Assembly (NCBI RefSeq): GCF_011045015.1
Contig: NZ_JAAKZY010000018.1
Coordinates: 1-64,000 of the forward strand
Direction: 5' to 3'
Length of the DNA: 64,000 bases
DNA from: Streptomyces scabichelini
Lineage (GTDB): Bacteria; Actinomycetota; Actinomycetes; Streptomycetales; Streptomycetaceae
Shown: in pieces, positions 45,030-57,651 of the stretch
How the letters are laid out: every line of letters begins with the position of its first letter
Numbering within the stretch: the stretch's first letter is position 1
Notes under the pieces: model-generated
The model's database searches: none
Seen by the model: only the letters and a program-made list of their open reading frames with translations
Told to the model about the DNA's origin: nothing
Translations under genes and position numbers: made by a program

Positions 45030-46067
45030 GTGAGCGACACTTCCCGAGTGAGCGAAAACAGCGAGTTCAGGCCCGGCCCGGCGACCGGGATCGGGTCGAT
45101 GCCGGGCGAGGACGCCCGGGAGACCGCCAAGACCGTGACCGGGACCTTCGAGGGGCCGGAGACCGGGATGCCGTATCTGGCGGAGCTGCCCGCCCGGGGG
45201 CCCGGCGCCGACATGATCGGGCGGACCGCCGGGATGCTGGTCGAGCTGTACGCGCGCGTGGAGCCCAGCGGATGGCGGATCGGGGACCGGCCGGGGCGGG
45301 ACACCCGGCGGGCCAGGGCCTGGCTCCGTCAGGATCTCGACGCGGTGGAGGAGTTCACGCAGGGGTACGAGGGGCCGCTGAAGGTGCAGGCGGTGGGGCC
45401 CTGGACGCTCGCGGCGGCCCTGGAGCTCAAGAACGGCGAGTCGGCGCTGTCCGACGCCGGTGCCTGCCGGGATCTCGCCGGATCGCTCGCCGAGGGACTG
45501 CGGGCGCATCTGGAGGACGTACGGCGGCGGGTGCCCGGCGCCGAGATCGTGCTGCAACTCGACGAGCCCTCGCTCGTCTCCGTGCTGCGCGGCCAGGTGA
45601 GGACCGCGAGCGGTTACCGCACCCACCGGGCCGTGGACCGCCAGGTCGCCGAGGGAACGCTGCGGGACGTCGTCGGTGTGCAGGACGGCGGGCCCGTCGT
45701 CCTGCACACATGTGCCCCCGACGTTCCGTTCGCCCTGCTGCGCCGGGCCGGAGCCGCGGCGATCTCCTTCGACTTCACGCTCCTCACCGAGCGTGACGAC
45801 GACGCGATCGGGGAATCAGTGGAAGGAGGCACGAAGCTGTTCGCAGGCGTCGTGCCGGGCACGGACAGCCCATTGTCAGACCCTGCCGGTAGCGTCATGG
45901 GTGTCAGGACGTTGTGGCGCAGGCTGGGGCTGAATCCGGGGCTTCTCGCGGAGGCGGTCACGGTCACTCCGACGTGCGGGCTCGCGGGCGCTTCCCCCGA
46001 GTACGCGCGCCGGGCGCTCGCCCACTGCGTCCAGGCGGCGAGATCCCTCGCGGACAACCCAGAGTAA
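45030..46067 (+). CDS. Cobalamin-independent methionine synthase-like protein (core-MetE type)
   Basis: Product of 345 residues with only the C-terminal MetE-type barrel: ATGIGSMPG at the start, VQAVGPWTLA, LQLDEPSL, VVLHTCAPDVP (His and Cys zinc ligands) and TPTCGLAGASPEYARRAL (last Cys ligand). The duplicated N-terminal half and folate-binding part of full MetE are absent, so it may use a corrinoid protein or another methyl donor. GTG 45030 follows CCGGGG. ATTCCGTACGG is repeated at 45001-45020. The next gene, ligA, begins 15 bp downstream. Confidence 0.87.
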   Translation: MSDTSRVSENSEFRPGPATGIGSMPGEDARETAKTVTGTFEGPETGMPYLAELPARGPGADMIGRTAGMLVELYARVEPSGWRIGDRPGRDTRRARAWLRQDLDAVEEFTQGYEGPLKVQAVGPWTLAAALELKNGESALSDAGACRDLAGSLAEGLRAHLEDVRRRVPGAEIVLQLDEPSLVSVLRGQVRTASGYRTHRAVDRQVAEGTLRDVVGVQDGGPVVLHTCAPDVPFALLRRAGAAAISFDFTLLTERDDDAIGESVEGGTKLFAGVVPGTDSPLSDPAGSVMGVRTLWRRLGLNPGLLAEAVTVTPTCGLAGASPEYARRALAHCVQAARSLADNPE

Positions 46068-48299
<2,232 letters not shown>

Positions 48300-48557
48300 C
48301 GGTTGAAGGCCACCCGATCGGCGCATACCAGATGCATACGGGAGGCCGGGTCGCATTCGGGCAACCGTGGACGACCGCTGCCCGTAGAAGCCTTCTGCGG
48401 CCTACTGTTGAGATGTGCGCCTGCCGTGCCCAGCTGCGGTTGGGGCATTCCCTGCTCGTCAAGAGTGAGGGAAGGGTTTTCAGACGCGGTGCCGTTGAGG
48501 GTGTGTCGGGCATCGGGCCGCGTGGCGTGGGCACCGCCGGCTGTGAGAGGGACGGGA
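48300..48557 (+). promoter_or_regulatory. Upstream region of rmdB, no gene
   Basis: 258 bp with no convincing coding sequence. TTCTGCGG...TACTGT near 48395-48412 may be part of a promoter. A GAGAGGG ribosome binding site precedes the ATG at 48558. Confidence 0.35.
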
Positions 48558-50810
48558 ATGGATTCGACCGAGAGCGCCGCCCCGGACTCACGGCTGCGCC
48601 CGCGCTGGGTGACCGGTATGCGGCGATGGGGGTCGTCCCTGAGCGCCGCCGGACAGCGCACCGCGGTGGACGGGCACGGGCCCGGCGGGGACGCGCGCGG
48701 GCAGGGCCAGGTGAGCACCGGCTCGGGGCACGGCATGCCCGGTCATGAATCCGAGCGGCAGTCGTTCTGGCCCACGCTGCCCACGGCGGTCGTCGCGGCG
48801 GCCGGGTTCGTCCTGGGCGCGGGCTTCTTCCGGGGATTCACCGGGCATCAGGCGCTCTTTCCGTCCGGTTCCGCCGGCTGGTCGCTGGCCGTGCTGGTCG
48901 GCATCATCGTCGGCCATCTGGTGGCGCTCGGCCGTGCCCGCTGGTGGGGCGGTACGGGCTCCGGCGCGGCCCTCACACTCGCGGTTCTGCTGCTGTACGG
49001 CTGGGTGCCCGCCGGAATGGTCAGCCTGACCGTCGTCGTACTCGTCGGCATCGCCCGCCGCCATCGCTGGCGGCAGGGCGTGCTGCACGGAGCGGTGGAC
49101 ATTCTCGGCATCGGCGGCGGTGCGCTGGTGCTGGCCGTGTTCGGCCGGGTCCCGTCCGTGGAGAAGCCCTGGGACCCGGAGACCTGGACCGTCTACACCG
49201 CGCCCGAGGTGGTGTTGGTGGCGGTGGCGTATCTCGCGGTGACGCGCGCGCTCCTCTGGTACCTCCATGCGCCCCGCGCCGGTGTGCCGACGGTCGCCCG
49301 TACGGCCCTGGTCAGACAGGGGCTCGTCGCCGTGGCGCTGCTCGGTATCGCCCCGCTGATCTGCGTCGTCGCGATGTCCCTCCCCATCCTGCTGCCGCTC
49401 TTCTCGATCCCGCTCATAGCGCTCGACTTCAGTCTGTGGATAGCCCGTGCCCGGGCCGAGGAGCAGTTGCGCGACCCGCTCACGGGGCTGCCCAACCGCC
49501 AGTGGCTCCTCGAACGGACATGGACGGCGCTGGACGATGCCGAGCGGATCGGTGCGCGTTCCGCACTCATGCTGATCGACCTGGATCGCTTCCGGTCCGT
49601 GAATGACACGCTGGGGCATCTCGCGGGGGACAGGCTGCTGTTGCAGATAGCGGATCGGTTGCGGCTGGCGTTGCCGCGCGGAGCGGAGGCCGCGCGGCTC
49701 GGTGGTGACGAGTTCGCCGTGTTACTGCCCGTCGCCGACTCGACGACGTCCGCCACACGGGTCGCCCGGGGCCTCGTCGCCGCGCTGGGCTCACCGCTCG
49801 ACCTCGACGGGCTCACCCTCGTCCTGGAGGCCAGTGCCGGGCTCGCCGTGTTCCCCGACCACGCGCTGGACGCGGAGGGGCTGCTGCGACGGGCGGACGT
49901 CGCGATGTACCAGGCGAAGCGGGACCGTACGGGGGTGGAGGTGTACGAGTCCAAGCGGGACTCCAACACCCCTGACCGGCTCGGGCTGTTGGGGGATCTG
50001 CGCCGGGCTCTGGACGCCGGGGACGTCGAGCTGCACTACCAGCCGAAGGTGCGGTTCGACGGGCAGGTGGCCGGGCTCGAGGCGCTCGTACGGTGGGTGC
50101 ATCCCGAGCGGGGGAAGGTGCCGCCGGACGAGTTCATAGCCATCGCCGAGTCGTCCGGGCTGATGCCGCATCTCACCGAGTACGTGCTGGAGACGGCGCT
50201 CGGGCAGGTAGCCCGGTGGCGGGCGCAGGGACTGCATGTTCCGGTGGCCGTCAATGTGTCGCCGCGGGATGTGCACACGCCCGGGTTCGCGGGGTCGGTC
50301 GCGGCGCGGCTCGCCCGCCACGGAGTTCCCGCGGGGGCCTTGCAGCTGGAGATAACCGAGCATGTGCTGCTCGAGGATCCGCAGCGGGCCGCGGACACGC
50401 TGGCCGCGCTGACCGGGCACGGCGTGAAGATGTCGCTCGACGACTTCGGCACCGGGTACTCCTCGTTGGTGCACCTGCGCCGGCTTCCCGTGAGCGAGCT
50501 GAAGATCGACCGGTCCTTCGTGGCCCGGCTGGCCGTCGACACGGAGGATGCCGAGATCGTTCGCTGCACCGTCGATCTCGCTCATTCACTGGGGCTTCTC
50601 GTCGTCGCCGAGGGCGTGGAGGACGACGAGACGTGGGAGCGGCTTCGGGATCTTGGCTGCGACGCAGTTCAGGGCTGGCTCGTCGCCGCCGCCATGCCCG
50701 CCGAGGAGACGACCGCATGGCTCAGGGCCCGCGGGTCCCGCGGCTGGCAGCGGCCCAGGGCGGCGTTGCCCGCGGCCGCGGCGGACGATCCTGGGCGGGT
50801 CATCAACTGA
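48558..50810 (+). CDS. rmdB: Membrane-bound GGDEF-EAL c-di-GMP enzyme, RmdB
   Basis: Product of 750 residues: a cytosolic N-terminal tail, about eight hydrophobic helices (residues 74-295), a GGDEF domain (RLGGDEFAVLLP at 380-391) and an EAL domain (LEALVRW at 507-513; MSLDDFGTGYSSL; LKIDRSF; VVAEGVE). The order and the neighbouring ligA and gat genes match S. coelicolor RmdB, a c-di-GMP phosphodiesterase that affects development. The GGDEF motif is intact but I see no RxxD inhibitory site. ATG 48558 is chosen for its GAGAGGG upstream; the frame is open to 48303. Confidence 0.9.
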   Translation: MDSTESAAPDSRLRPRWVTGMRRWGSSLSAAGQRTAVDGHGPGGDARGQGQVSTGSGHGMPGHESERQSFWPTLPTAVVAAAGFVLGAGFFRGFTGHQALFPSGSAGWSLAVLVGIIVGHLVALGRARWWGGTGSGAALTLAVLLLYGWVPAGMVSLTVVVLVGIARRHRWRQGVLHGAVDILGIGGGALVLAVFGRVPSVEKPWDPETWTVYTAPEVVLVAVAYLAVTRALLWYLHAPRAGVPTVARTALVRQGLVAVALLGIAPLICVVAMSLPILLPLFSIPLIALDFSLWIARARAEEQLRDPLTGLPNRQWLLERTWTALDDAERIGARSALMLIDLDRFRSVNDTLGHLAGDRLLLQIADRLRLALPRGAEAARLGGDEFAVLLPVADSTTSATRVARGLVAALGSPLDLDGLTLVLEASAGLAVFPDHALDAEGLLRRADVAMYQAKRDRTGVEVYESKRDSNTPDRLGLLGDLRRALDAGDVELHYQPKVRFDGQVAGLEALVRWVHPERGKVPPDEFIAIAESSGLMPHLTEYVLETALGQVARWRAQGLHVPVAVNVSPRDVHTPGFAGSVAARLARHGVPAGALQLEITEHVLLEDPQRAADTLAALTGHGVKMSLDDFGTGYSSLVHLRRLPVSELKIDRSFVARLAVDTEDAEIVRCTVDLAHSLGLLVVAEGVEDDETWERLRDLGCDAVQGWLVAAAMPAEETTAWLRARGSRGWQRPRAALPAAAADDPGRVIN

Positions 50811-50964
50811 GGGCGAGGGACGGTGGCGGTCCGGCACCACCCGTGACGGACAGTTGCCGGGTGCGGGTCTTCTTACGGTGGTTCGCCGGCGTCGGCGACC
50901 ACGGGCGGGTGCCTCTGCATGGTGTGTGAGAGAAACCCGTGCGCGGGCACCCGCGCCCGCGCCA

Positions 50965-50970
50965 TAGGAT
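50965..50970 (+). promoter_or_regulatory. -10 element of the gatCA-x-gatB operon
   Basis: TAGGAT, a strong actinobacterial -10 hexamer, 39 nt before gatC. No matching -35 is present at 17-18 bp, so it would be an extended or activator-dependent promoter. GAGGA is the ribosome binding site of gatC. Confidence 0.5.
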
Positions 50971-51009
50971 TGGGCCAAACCACACACACTCACCCCTGAG
51001 GATCGCTGC

Positions 51010-51306
51010 ATGCCTGGCATCACGCGCGAGGAGGTCGCTCACCTCGCACGGCTGGCGCGTCTGGAGCTGAAGGACGAAGAGCTCGATCACTTCGCCGGTC
51101 AGCTGGACGACATCATCGGCGCGGTCGCCCGCGTCAGCGAGGTCGCCGACCAAGACGTACCGCCGACCTCCCACCCGCTGCCGCTGACGAACGTCATGCG
51201 CGCGGACGAGGTCCGTCCGTCGCTCACCCCCGAGCAGGCGCTCTCCGGTGCCCCTGCCCAGGAGCAGCAGCGTTTCAAGGTGCCTCAGATCCTGGGGGAG
51301 GAGTAA
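51010..51306 (+). CDS. gatC: Asp-tRNA(Asn)/Glu-tRNA(Gln) amidotransferase subunit C
   Basis: Product of 98 residues, the standard size: [17 protein letters not shown] and the belt region [17 protein letters not shown]. It stabilises the GatA-GatB pair in the transamidosome. First gene of the operon, 6 bp before gatA. Confidence 0.96.
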   Translation: MPGITREEVAHLARLARLELKDEELDHFAGQLDDIIGAVARVSEVADQDVPPTSHPLPLTNVMRADEVRPSLTPEQALSGAPAQEQQRFKVPQILGEE

Positions 51307-51312
51307 TCCGAC

Positions 51313-52814
<1,502 letters not shown>

Positions 52815-52818
<4 letters not shown>

Positions 52819-53057
52819 GCAAGGCACTGTCGAAGGCCAAGGGCTTCAAGAAGTCGAAGTCCGGCACGTACCTGTCCATCGCCACCACCGCGTTCGGCGC
52901 GATCGGTGTCGCCAAGCAGATCAAGAAGGCCCGCGTCGAGAACGACACACTCCGGCTCGTCGACGCCGTGGTGACCGCCGCCGGTGTCGTCACCGGCCTC
53001 GCACTGCTCTACCGCGAGCTGAAGCGGCTGGGCGACGACGACGTCCTGCTGGGCTGA
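52815..53057 (+). CDS. Small basic membrane-associated protein between gatA and gatB
   Basis: Product of 80 residues: a very basic N-terminus ([16 protein letters not shown]), a middle with two weakly hydrophobic stretches ([14 protein letters not shown] and [18 protein letters not shown]) and [16 protein letters not shown] at the end. It overlaps gatA by 4 bp and precedes gatB by 15 bp, so it is translated with the amidotransferase. It matches no family I know and may be a membrane anchor or unrelated passenger. Confidence 0.85.
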
Positions 53058-53072
53058 GAGGGAAAGTTCACC

Positions 53073-54590
53073 GTGACTGTCACGACCACGACTGACCTGG
53101 TGTCGTACGAGGACGCGCTGGCGTCGTACGACCCCGTCATGGGCCTGGAGGTCCATGTCGAACTCGGCACCAAGACCAAGATGTTCTGCGGATGTTCGAC
53201 CGAGCTGGGCGCCGAGCCCAACTCGCAGACCTGCCCGACCTGCCTCGGCATGCCCGGCTCGCTCCCGGTCATGAACGCGACCGGTGTCGAGTCCGCGATC
53301 AAGATCGGTCTCGCGCTGAACTGCGAGATCGCCGAGTGGTGCCGTTTCGCCCGGAAGAACTACTTCTATCCGGACATGCCGAAGAACTTCCAGACCTCCC
53401 AGTACGACGAGCCGATCGCCTTCAACGGCTATCTGGACGTCCAGCTGGAGGACGGCGAGATCTTCCGTGTGGAGATCGAGCGCGCCCACATGGAGGAGGA
53501 CACCGGCAAGTCCACACACGTGGGCGGCGCGACGGGCCGAATCCACGGCGCCTCGCACTCGCTCCTCGACTACAACCGCGCCGGCATCCCGCTCATCGAG
53601 ATCGTCACCAAGCCGATCGAGGGAGCGGGGGAGCGCGCGCCCGAGGTCGCCAAGGCGTACGTCGCCGAACTGCGCGAGCTCATCAAGGCGCTCGGCGTCT
53701 CCGAGGCCCGCATGGAGATGGGCCAGATGCGCTGCGACGTGAACCTGTCGCTGCGCCCCAACGGCACCGAGAAGTTCGGCACGCGCTCCGAGACGAAGAA
53801 CGTCAACTCGCTGCGTTCGGTGGAGCGTGCCTGCCGGTACGAGATCCAGCGGCACGCCGCCGTCCTGAACAGCGGCGGCACGATCATCCAGGAGACCCGC
53901 CACTTCCACGAGGACACGGGCTCCACGACCTCCGGCCGCGTGAAGGAAGAGGCGGAGGACTACCGCTACTTCCCCGAGCCGGACCTCGTTCCCGTCGCTC
54001 CGACCCGCGAGTGGGTCGAGGAACTGCGGGCGGGCCTGCCCGAGCTGCCGCGGGTGCGCCGCAACCGGCTGCGCGAGGAGTGGGGCATCTCCGAGCACGA
54101 CATGCAGTCGATCCTGAACGCGGGCGCGGTCGACCTGATCGCCGCCACGATCGAGTCGGGTGCCGACTCGGTCTCGGCGCGCAAGTGGTGGATGGGCGAA
54201 ATGGCCCGGAACGCCAACGAGTCGGGGCGCCCGATCGACGAACTGCCGATCACGCCCGAGCAGGTCGCCCGTGTGACCACGCTGGTCAAGGAGGGCTCCC
54301 TCAACGACAAGCTGGCCCGTCAGGTCATCGAAGGCGTTCTCGCGGGCGAAGGCACCCCGGACGAGGTCGTCGAGAAGCGCGGCCTGAAGGTCGTCTCGGA
54401 CGAGGGCGCCCTGACGGCCGCCGTCGAGGAGGCCATCGCCGGCAACCCGGCCATCGCGGACAAGATCCGCGGCGGCAAGGTGGCCGCCGCGGGCGCGCTG
54501 GTGGGCGCGGTCATGAAGGCCACGCGGGGCCAGGCCGACGCGGCCCGTGTCAAGGAACTGATCCTGGAGAAGCTGGGCGTCGAGGGCTGA
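53073..54590 (+). CDS. gatB: Asp-tRNA(Asn)/Glu-tRNA(Gln) amidotransferase subunit B
   Basis: Product of 505 residues: [21 protein letters not shown], given here by its first block [10 protein letters not shown], the Cys cluster (CGCS...CPTCLGMPG), [28 protein letters not shown] and the C-terminal YqeY-type domain. It binds the mischarged tRNA and performs kinase and transamidase steps. GTG 53073 follows GAGGGAAAG. Its TGA stop is the start of dispersed repeat copy D. Confidence 0.97.
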   Translation: MTVTTTTDLVSYEDALASYDPVMGLEVHVELGTKTKMFCGCSTELGAEPNSQTCPTCLGMPGSLPVMNATGVESAIKIGLALNCEIAEWCRFARKNYFYPDMPKNFQTSQYDEPIAFNGYLDVQLEDGEIFRVEIERAHMEEDTGKSTHVGGATGRIHGASHSLLDYNRAGIPLIEIVTKPIEGAGERAPEVAKAYVAELRELIKALGVSEARMEMGQMRCDVNLSLRPNGTEKFGTRSETKNVNSLRSVERACRYEIQRHAAVLNSGGTIIQETRHFHEDTGSTTSGRVKEEAEDYRYFPEPDLVPVAPTREWVEELRAGLPELPRVRRNRLREEWGISEHDMQSILNAGAVDLIAATIESGADSVSARKWWMGEMARNANESGRPIDELPITPEQVARVTTLVKEGSLNDKLARQVIEGVLAGEGTPDEVVEKRGLKVVSDEGALTAAVEEAIAGNPAIADKIRGGKVAAAGALVGAVMKATRGQADAARVKELILEKLGVEG

Positions 54591-54674
54591 GCGCTCCGCT
54601 GGAAGTGCGGTCCGGAATCTGCGGACCGTCTGTGGCTGGTCGCGCAGTTCCCGCGCCCCTTACGGGGCGCACGT
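54588..54674 (+). repeat. Dispersed palindromic element, copy D
   Basis: TGAGCGCTCCGCTGG begins at the gatB stop codon, followed by CTGTGGCTGGTCGCGCAG and CCGCGCCCCTTACGGGGCGC, the same blocks in the same order as copy B. The final hairpin here is shorter (GCGCCCC-TTAC-GGGGCGC, perfect). Confidence 0.88.
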
Positions 54675-54677
54675 CTG

Positions 54678-54717
54678 AACGCCGGTCGGGCTGGAACACC
54701 CCAGCCCGACCGGCGTT
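54678..54717 (+). terminator. Terminator of the gat operon
   Basis: Perfect 17-bp stem (AACGCCGGTCGGGCTGG and its complement) with the 6-nt loop AACACC, followed by TCT. It serves the convergent MFS gene as well. Confidence 0.92.
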
Positions 54718-54725
54718 TCTGTGAC

Positions 54726-56111
54726 TCAGGGCCGGCGGTTCGGCAGCCGTAGCGCCATCGGCAACGCCAGCGCCATCAACCCCACCCCGCACAGCAGCGT
54801 CGTACGGAACCCGTCCGTCGCCGTCAGCAGCAGGGCCGCGAGCGCCGTGCCGACGGACGCGGCCATCTGCGAGATGATGTTCAACGCCGTGCTGCCGGCG
54901 GCGACTTCGCTGTCCGCGAGGCCGCGTGTGGCCGAGGCCATGACCGGCATGTTGGTCATGCCGACGCCGGTGCCCATGACGGCGAGCGAGGCGACCAGGC
55001 GCCAGTACGGGGTGTCCGGCCCGGCCTGAACCGCGAAGGCGAGGAAGCCCGCGGCGGCGACCAGGATGCCGGGCACGACGATCGCTCGGGTCGCGACACG
55101 GTCCGAGATACGGCTGGAGAACTGCATCACCGTGCCGCTGAACAGGAACTGAGGAGCCATCAGCAGCCCGGCCTCCGTCGCGGACAGGCCGCGTCCCTGC
55201 TGCCAGTACAGCGGTACGAGGATCATCGAACCGAAGTACGCCGCCGAGAACGGAACCATCGTCGCCACCGCCCGGCCGAACGACGCCCTGCTCAGCAGCC
55301 GCAGGTCGAGCAGCGGATGCGGTGCCCGCAGCGCCCGTACCGCGAAGGCCGCCACCAGCGCCGTACCCACGACGATCGGGACGACGACCCCGGCGTCGCC
55401 GAAGCCGCCGCGCTCACCGCCCAGCGTCAGTCCGTACAGCAGGGCGGCGAGGCCCGGGGAGAGCGTCAGCAGACCGGCCAGGTCCAGCGGGCGGTGGAGC
55501 CGCTCGTCGTCGCCGCGCAGGACGCGGGCGCCGAGGAGCAGGGTCAGGGCGCCGACGGGGACGTTGACGAAGAAGATCCAGCGCCAGGAGAGCGCGTCGG
55601 TGAAGACGCCGCCGAGGATCGGTCCCGCCATCGGGCCGATGAGGACGGGGATGCCGAGGATGCCCATCATCGTGCCCTTGCGCTCCGGCGGGGCGGCGCG
55701 CAGGACCACGGTCATCGCGACCGGCACGATCATGCCGCCGCCGAGTCCCTGGAGCACCCGGAAGGTGATCAGCGAACCCGCGTTCCAGGCAAGGCCCGTG
55801 AGCCCCGAGCCGAGGGTGAAGAGCGTGACGGCGGTGAGGAAGACCCGCTTCGCGCCGTACCGGCCCACCGCCCACGCGGTGACCGGGATGACGGTCGCCA
55901 GCGCGAGCGAGTAGCCGGTCACCGTCCACTGGACCACGGACAGCGGTGCGTCGAAGGCGCGTGACAGATGGCCGAGGGCGACATTGACGATGGTCATGTC
56001 GAGCACCGTCATGAACGAGCCGAGGACCACGACGCCCGCGACGGCCAGGACGTTCCGGGGTATGGCGGGGACCGGTGAACTCCCGGTCTCCGTCGGCAGC
56101 GTGGCGCTCAT
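54726..56111 (-). CDS. MFS drug exporter (DHA2/EmrB-QacA type)
   Basis: Product of 461 residues with 12-14 TM helices. Motif A-like GRYGAKRVF, motif C-like GIPVLIGPMAGPILGG and LDMTIVNVALGHL are typical of EmrB/QacA proteins that export lipophilic compounds by proton antiport. The frame stays open upstream through the FMN reductase in another reading frame; ATG 56111 overlapping the reductase stop (ATGA) is the natural start. It is co-transcribed with the reductase and likely repressed by the TetR at 56812. Confidence 0.9.
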   Translation of the reverse strand: MSATLPTETGSSPVPAIPRNVLAVAGVVVLGSFMTVLDMTIVNVALGHLSRAFDAPLSVVQWTVTGYSLALATVIPVTAWAVGRYGAKRVFLTAVTLFTLGSGLTGLAWNAGSLITFRVLQGLGGGMIVPVAMTVVLRAAPPERKGTMMGILGIPVLIGPMAGPILGGVFTDALSWRWIFFVNVPVGALTLLLGARVLRGDDERLHRPLDLAGLLTLSPGLAALLYGLTLGGERGGFGDAGVVVPIVVGTALVAAFAVRALRAPHPLLDLRLLSRASFGRAVATMVPFSAAYFGSMILVPLYWQQGRGLSATEAGLLMAPQFLFSGTVMQFSSRISDRVATRAIVVPGILVAAAGFLAFAVQAGPDTPYWRLVASLAVMGTGVGMTNMPVMASATRGLADSEVAAGSTALNIISQMAASVGTALAALLLTATDGFRTTLLCGVGLMALALPMALRLPNRRP

Positions 56112-56710
56112 CGCGCGCCGTACGGTGCCGCGGCGCGGCCCGCTCGCAACGTACGCCCCCACCAGGTCAGCTGGTCCAGCATGCCCTTGCCGGCGCCCTC
56201 GGGGATGTCGGGCCGCAGCAGCGAGCCGTCCTCCGCGAAGTTCTCCCCCGCCCTGTGGAAGCTGACCGAGTCCCGCATCGTCACGGCGTGCAACTCGGCG
56301 AAGACGAGCCGCAGTTGCTCGACCGCGCGCAGACCGCCGCCCATCCCTCCGTACGACACGAAGCCGACCGGCTTGGCCTGCCACTGCGTGTAGTGCAGGT
56401 CGATGGCGTTCTTCAGGGGCGCCGGGAAGCTGTGGTTGTACTCGGGCGTGATCACCACGAAGGCGTCGGCCGCCGCCAGGCGTTCCGTGACCGCGGCGGC
56501 CTCGGGGTGGGGTGCGGGGGAGACGACGTCGGGCAGCCGATGGTCGGCGAGGTCGATCGGGTCGAGTTCGAGATCGCCGCGCTGGGCGGCGAACCGCAGG
56601 AACCAGTCGGTGACCACGGGTCCGAAGCGGCCCTCGCGGATGGAACCGGTCAGGACGGCGACACGAAGGGGGGCGTTGGACAGGTTCGGGGAAGCGGAGG
56701 AGTTCGTCAT
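56108..56710 (-). CDS. NADPH-dependent FMN reductase family protein
   Basis: Product of 200 residues, flavodoxin-like: the FMN phosphate loop GSIREGRFG, ITPEYNHSFPAPLKNAIDL and the flavin site VGFVSYGGMGGG. Reduces flavin or quinone-like compounds with NADPH. It is the first gene of the operon with the MFS exporter, suggesting a detoxification pair (reduce and expel). Its promoter region contains the TetR operator-like repeat. Confidence 0.92.
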   Translation of the reverse strand: MTNSSASPNLSNAPLRVAVLTGSIREGRFGPVVTDWFLRFAAQRGDLELDPIDLADHRLPDVVSPAPHPEAAAVTERLAAADAFVVITPEYNHSFPAPLKNAIDLHYTQWQAKPVGFVSYGGMGGGLRAVEQLRLVFAELHAVTMRDSVSFHRAGENFAEDGSLLRPDIPEGAGKGMLDQLTWWGRTLRAGRAAAPYGAR

Positions 56711-56721
56711 GCCGAGAAAAG

Positions 56722-56758
56722 TACAACGCTCATGGCAATGAATGCAACGAGTGTTGTA
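56722..56758. promoter_or_regulatory. Operator-like inverted repeat for the TetR/reductase-exporter unit
   Basis: TACAACGCTC (56722-56731) and GAGTGTTGTA (56749-56758) match in nine of ten positions, with a 17-bp spacer. It lies in the 101-bp divergent gap close to both starts. Confidence 0.75.
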
Positions 56759-56811
56759 ACTTTCCTGGTCCGGCTACCGTGACAGGCGACAGGCAGGAAG
56801 GGGCAGGACGC

Positions 56812-57450
56812 GTGAGACAAGGGCTCGCCGAGAAGCGGCAGGCGATCGTGCGGGGGGCGCGCCGGGTCTTCGGGCGCGACGGCTACACACGTGCCGGCAT
56901 CGACTCCATCGCCAAGGAGGCGGGGGTCTCGACCCGGACGATCTACAACCACTTCCCGGAGGGCAAGGCGCAGCTCTTCCGCGTCGTCGTCGTGGAGGGT
57001 TCCGAGGAGATCCTGCGGGCCCATGTCGACGCCATCGACCGGCGGTTGTACAAGGTCACGGACCTGGAAGCCGACCTCGTCGACTTCGCGCACGCCTGGA
57101 TGAGTCCGATGTACCAGTACCGCGACCACTTCGCCCTCGTACGGCAGTTGCGGGCCGAAGTCGGCCACATTCCGCAGGAGCTCCTGGACGCCTGGCGGGC
57201 TGCCGGCCCCGACCGCGCGCTCGAGTTGGTGGCCGCCCGGTTCCGTGAACTGGCCGAGGAGGGGCTGCTCGACGCCCCGGACCCGGAGCGGGCCGCGACC
57301 CACTTCATCCTGCTGACCGGGTCCGAGATCAGCGATCGCACATACGGGGGCGTGATCCCGATGCCGGACGAGAAGCGGGACGAGCTGGTGCGCTCGGGGG
57401 TGCGGGCGTTCCTGCACGGCTATCTGCCGCGCGGGAGCGTATCCGGTTGA
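56812..57450 (+). CDS. TetR-family regulator of the reductase-exporter operon
   Basis: Product of 212 residues from GTG 56812 (MRQGLAEKRQAIVRGAR), which follows AGGAC; GTG 56779 would add 11 residues. HTH: FGRDGYTRAGIDSIAKEAGVSTRTIYNHF. The C-terminal TetR_C_33-like domain contains ATHFILLTGSEISDRTYGG. It diverges from the FMN reductase and exporter, so a repressor role is likely, released by a toxic compound. Confidence 0.88.
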   Translation: MRQGLAEKRQAIVRGARRVFGRDGYTRAGIDSIAKEAGVSTRTIYNHFPEGKAQLFRVVVVEGSEEILRAHVDAIDRRLYKVTDLEADLVDFAHAWMSPMYQYRDHFALVRQLRAEVGHIPQELLDAWRAAGPDRALELVAARFRELAEEGLLDAPDPERAATHFILLTGSEISDRTYGGVIPMPDEKRDELVRSGVRAFLHGYLPRGSVSG

Positions 57451-57477
57451 TATTCGCCGCATGGGGTGGGTGGCGGG

Positions 57478-57524
57478 AAATGCGAGGGGGTTCACACAAC
57501 TGTGTTGTGAAGTCCCTCGCATTT
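57478..57524. terminator. Large hairpin after the TetR gene
   Basis: AAATGCGAGGG (57478-57488) pairs with CCCTCGCATTT (57514-57524), with an inner stem TTCACA/TGTGAA at 57491-57511. Its A-rich left edge and T-rich right edge suit termination in both directions. Confidence 0.88.
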
Positions 57525-57651
57525 CTGTGAGTAAGTCCACGAAATCGGCTATCGATCTCTACGGCCTGCAAGAGTTGTCCACGTATTGCTCATGTGTTCT
57601 TTGCGGGCGGTTCCCGGTAAAGATCCACAATCCCCCCACGGGAGCTCGTTC

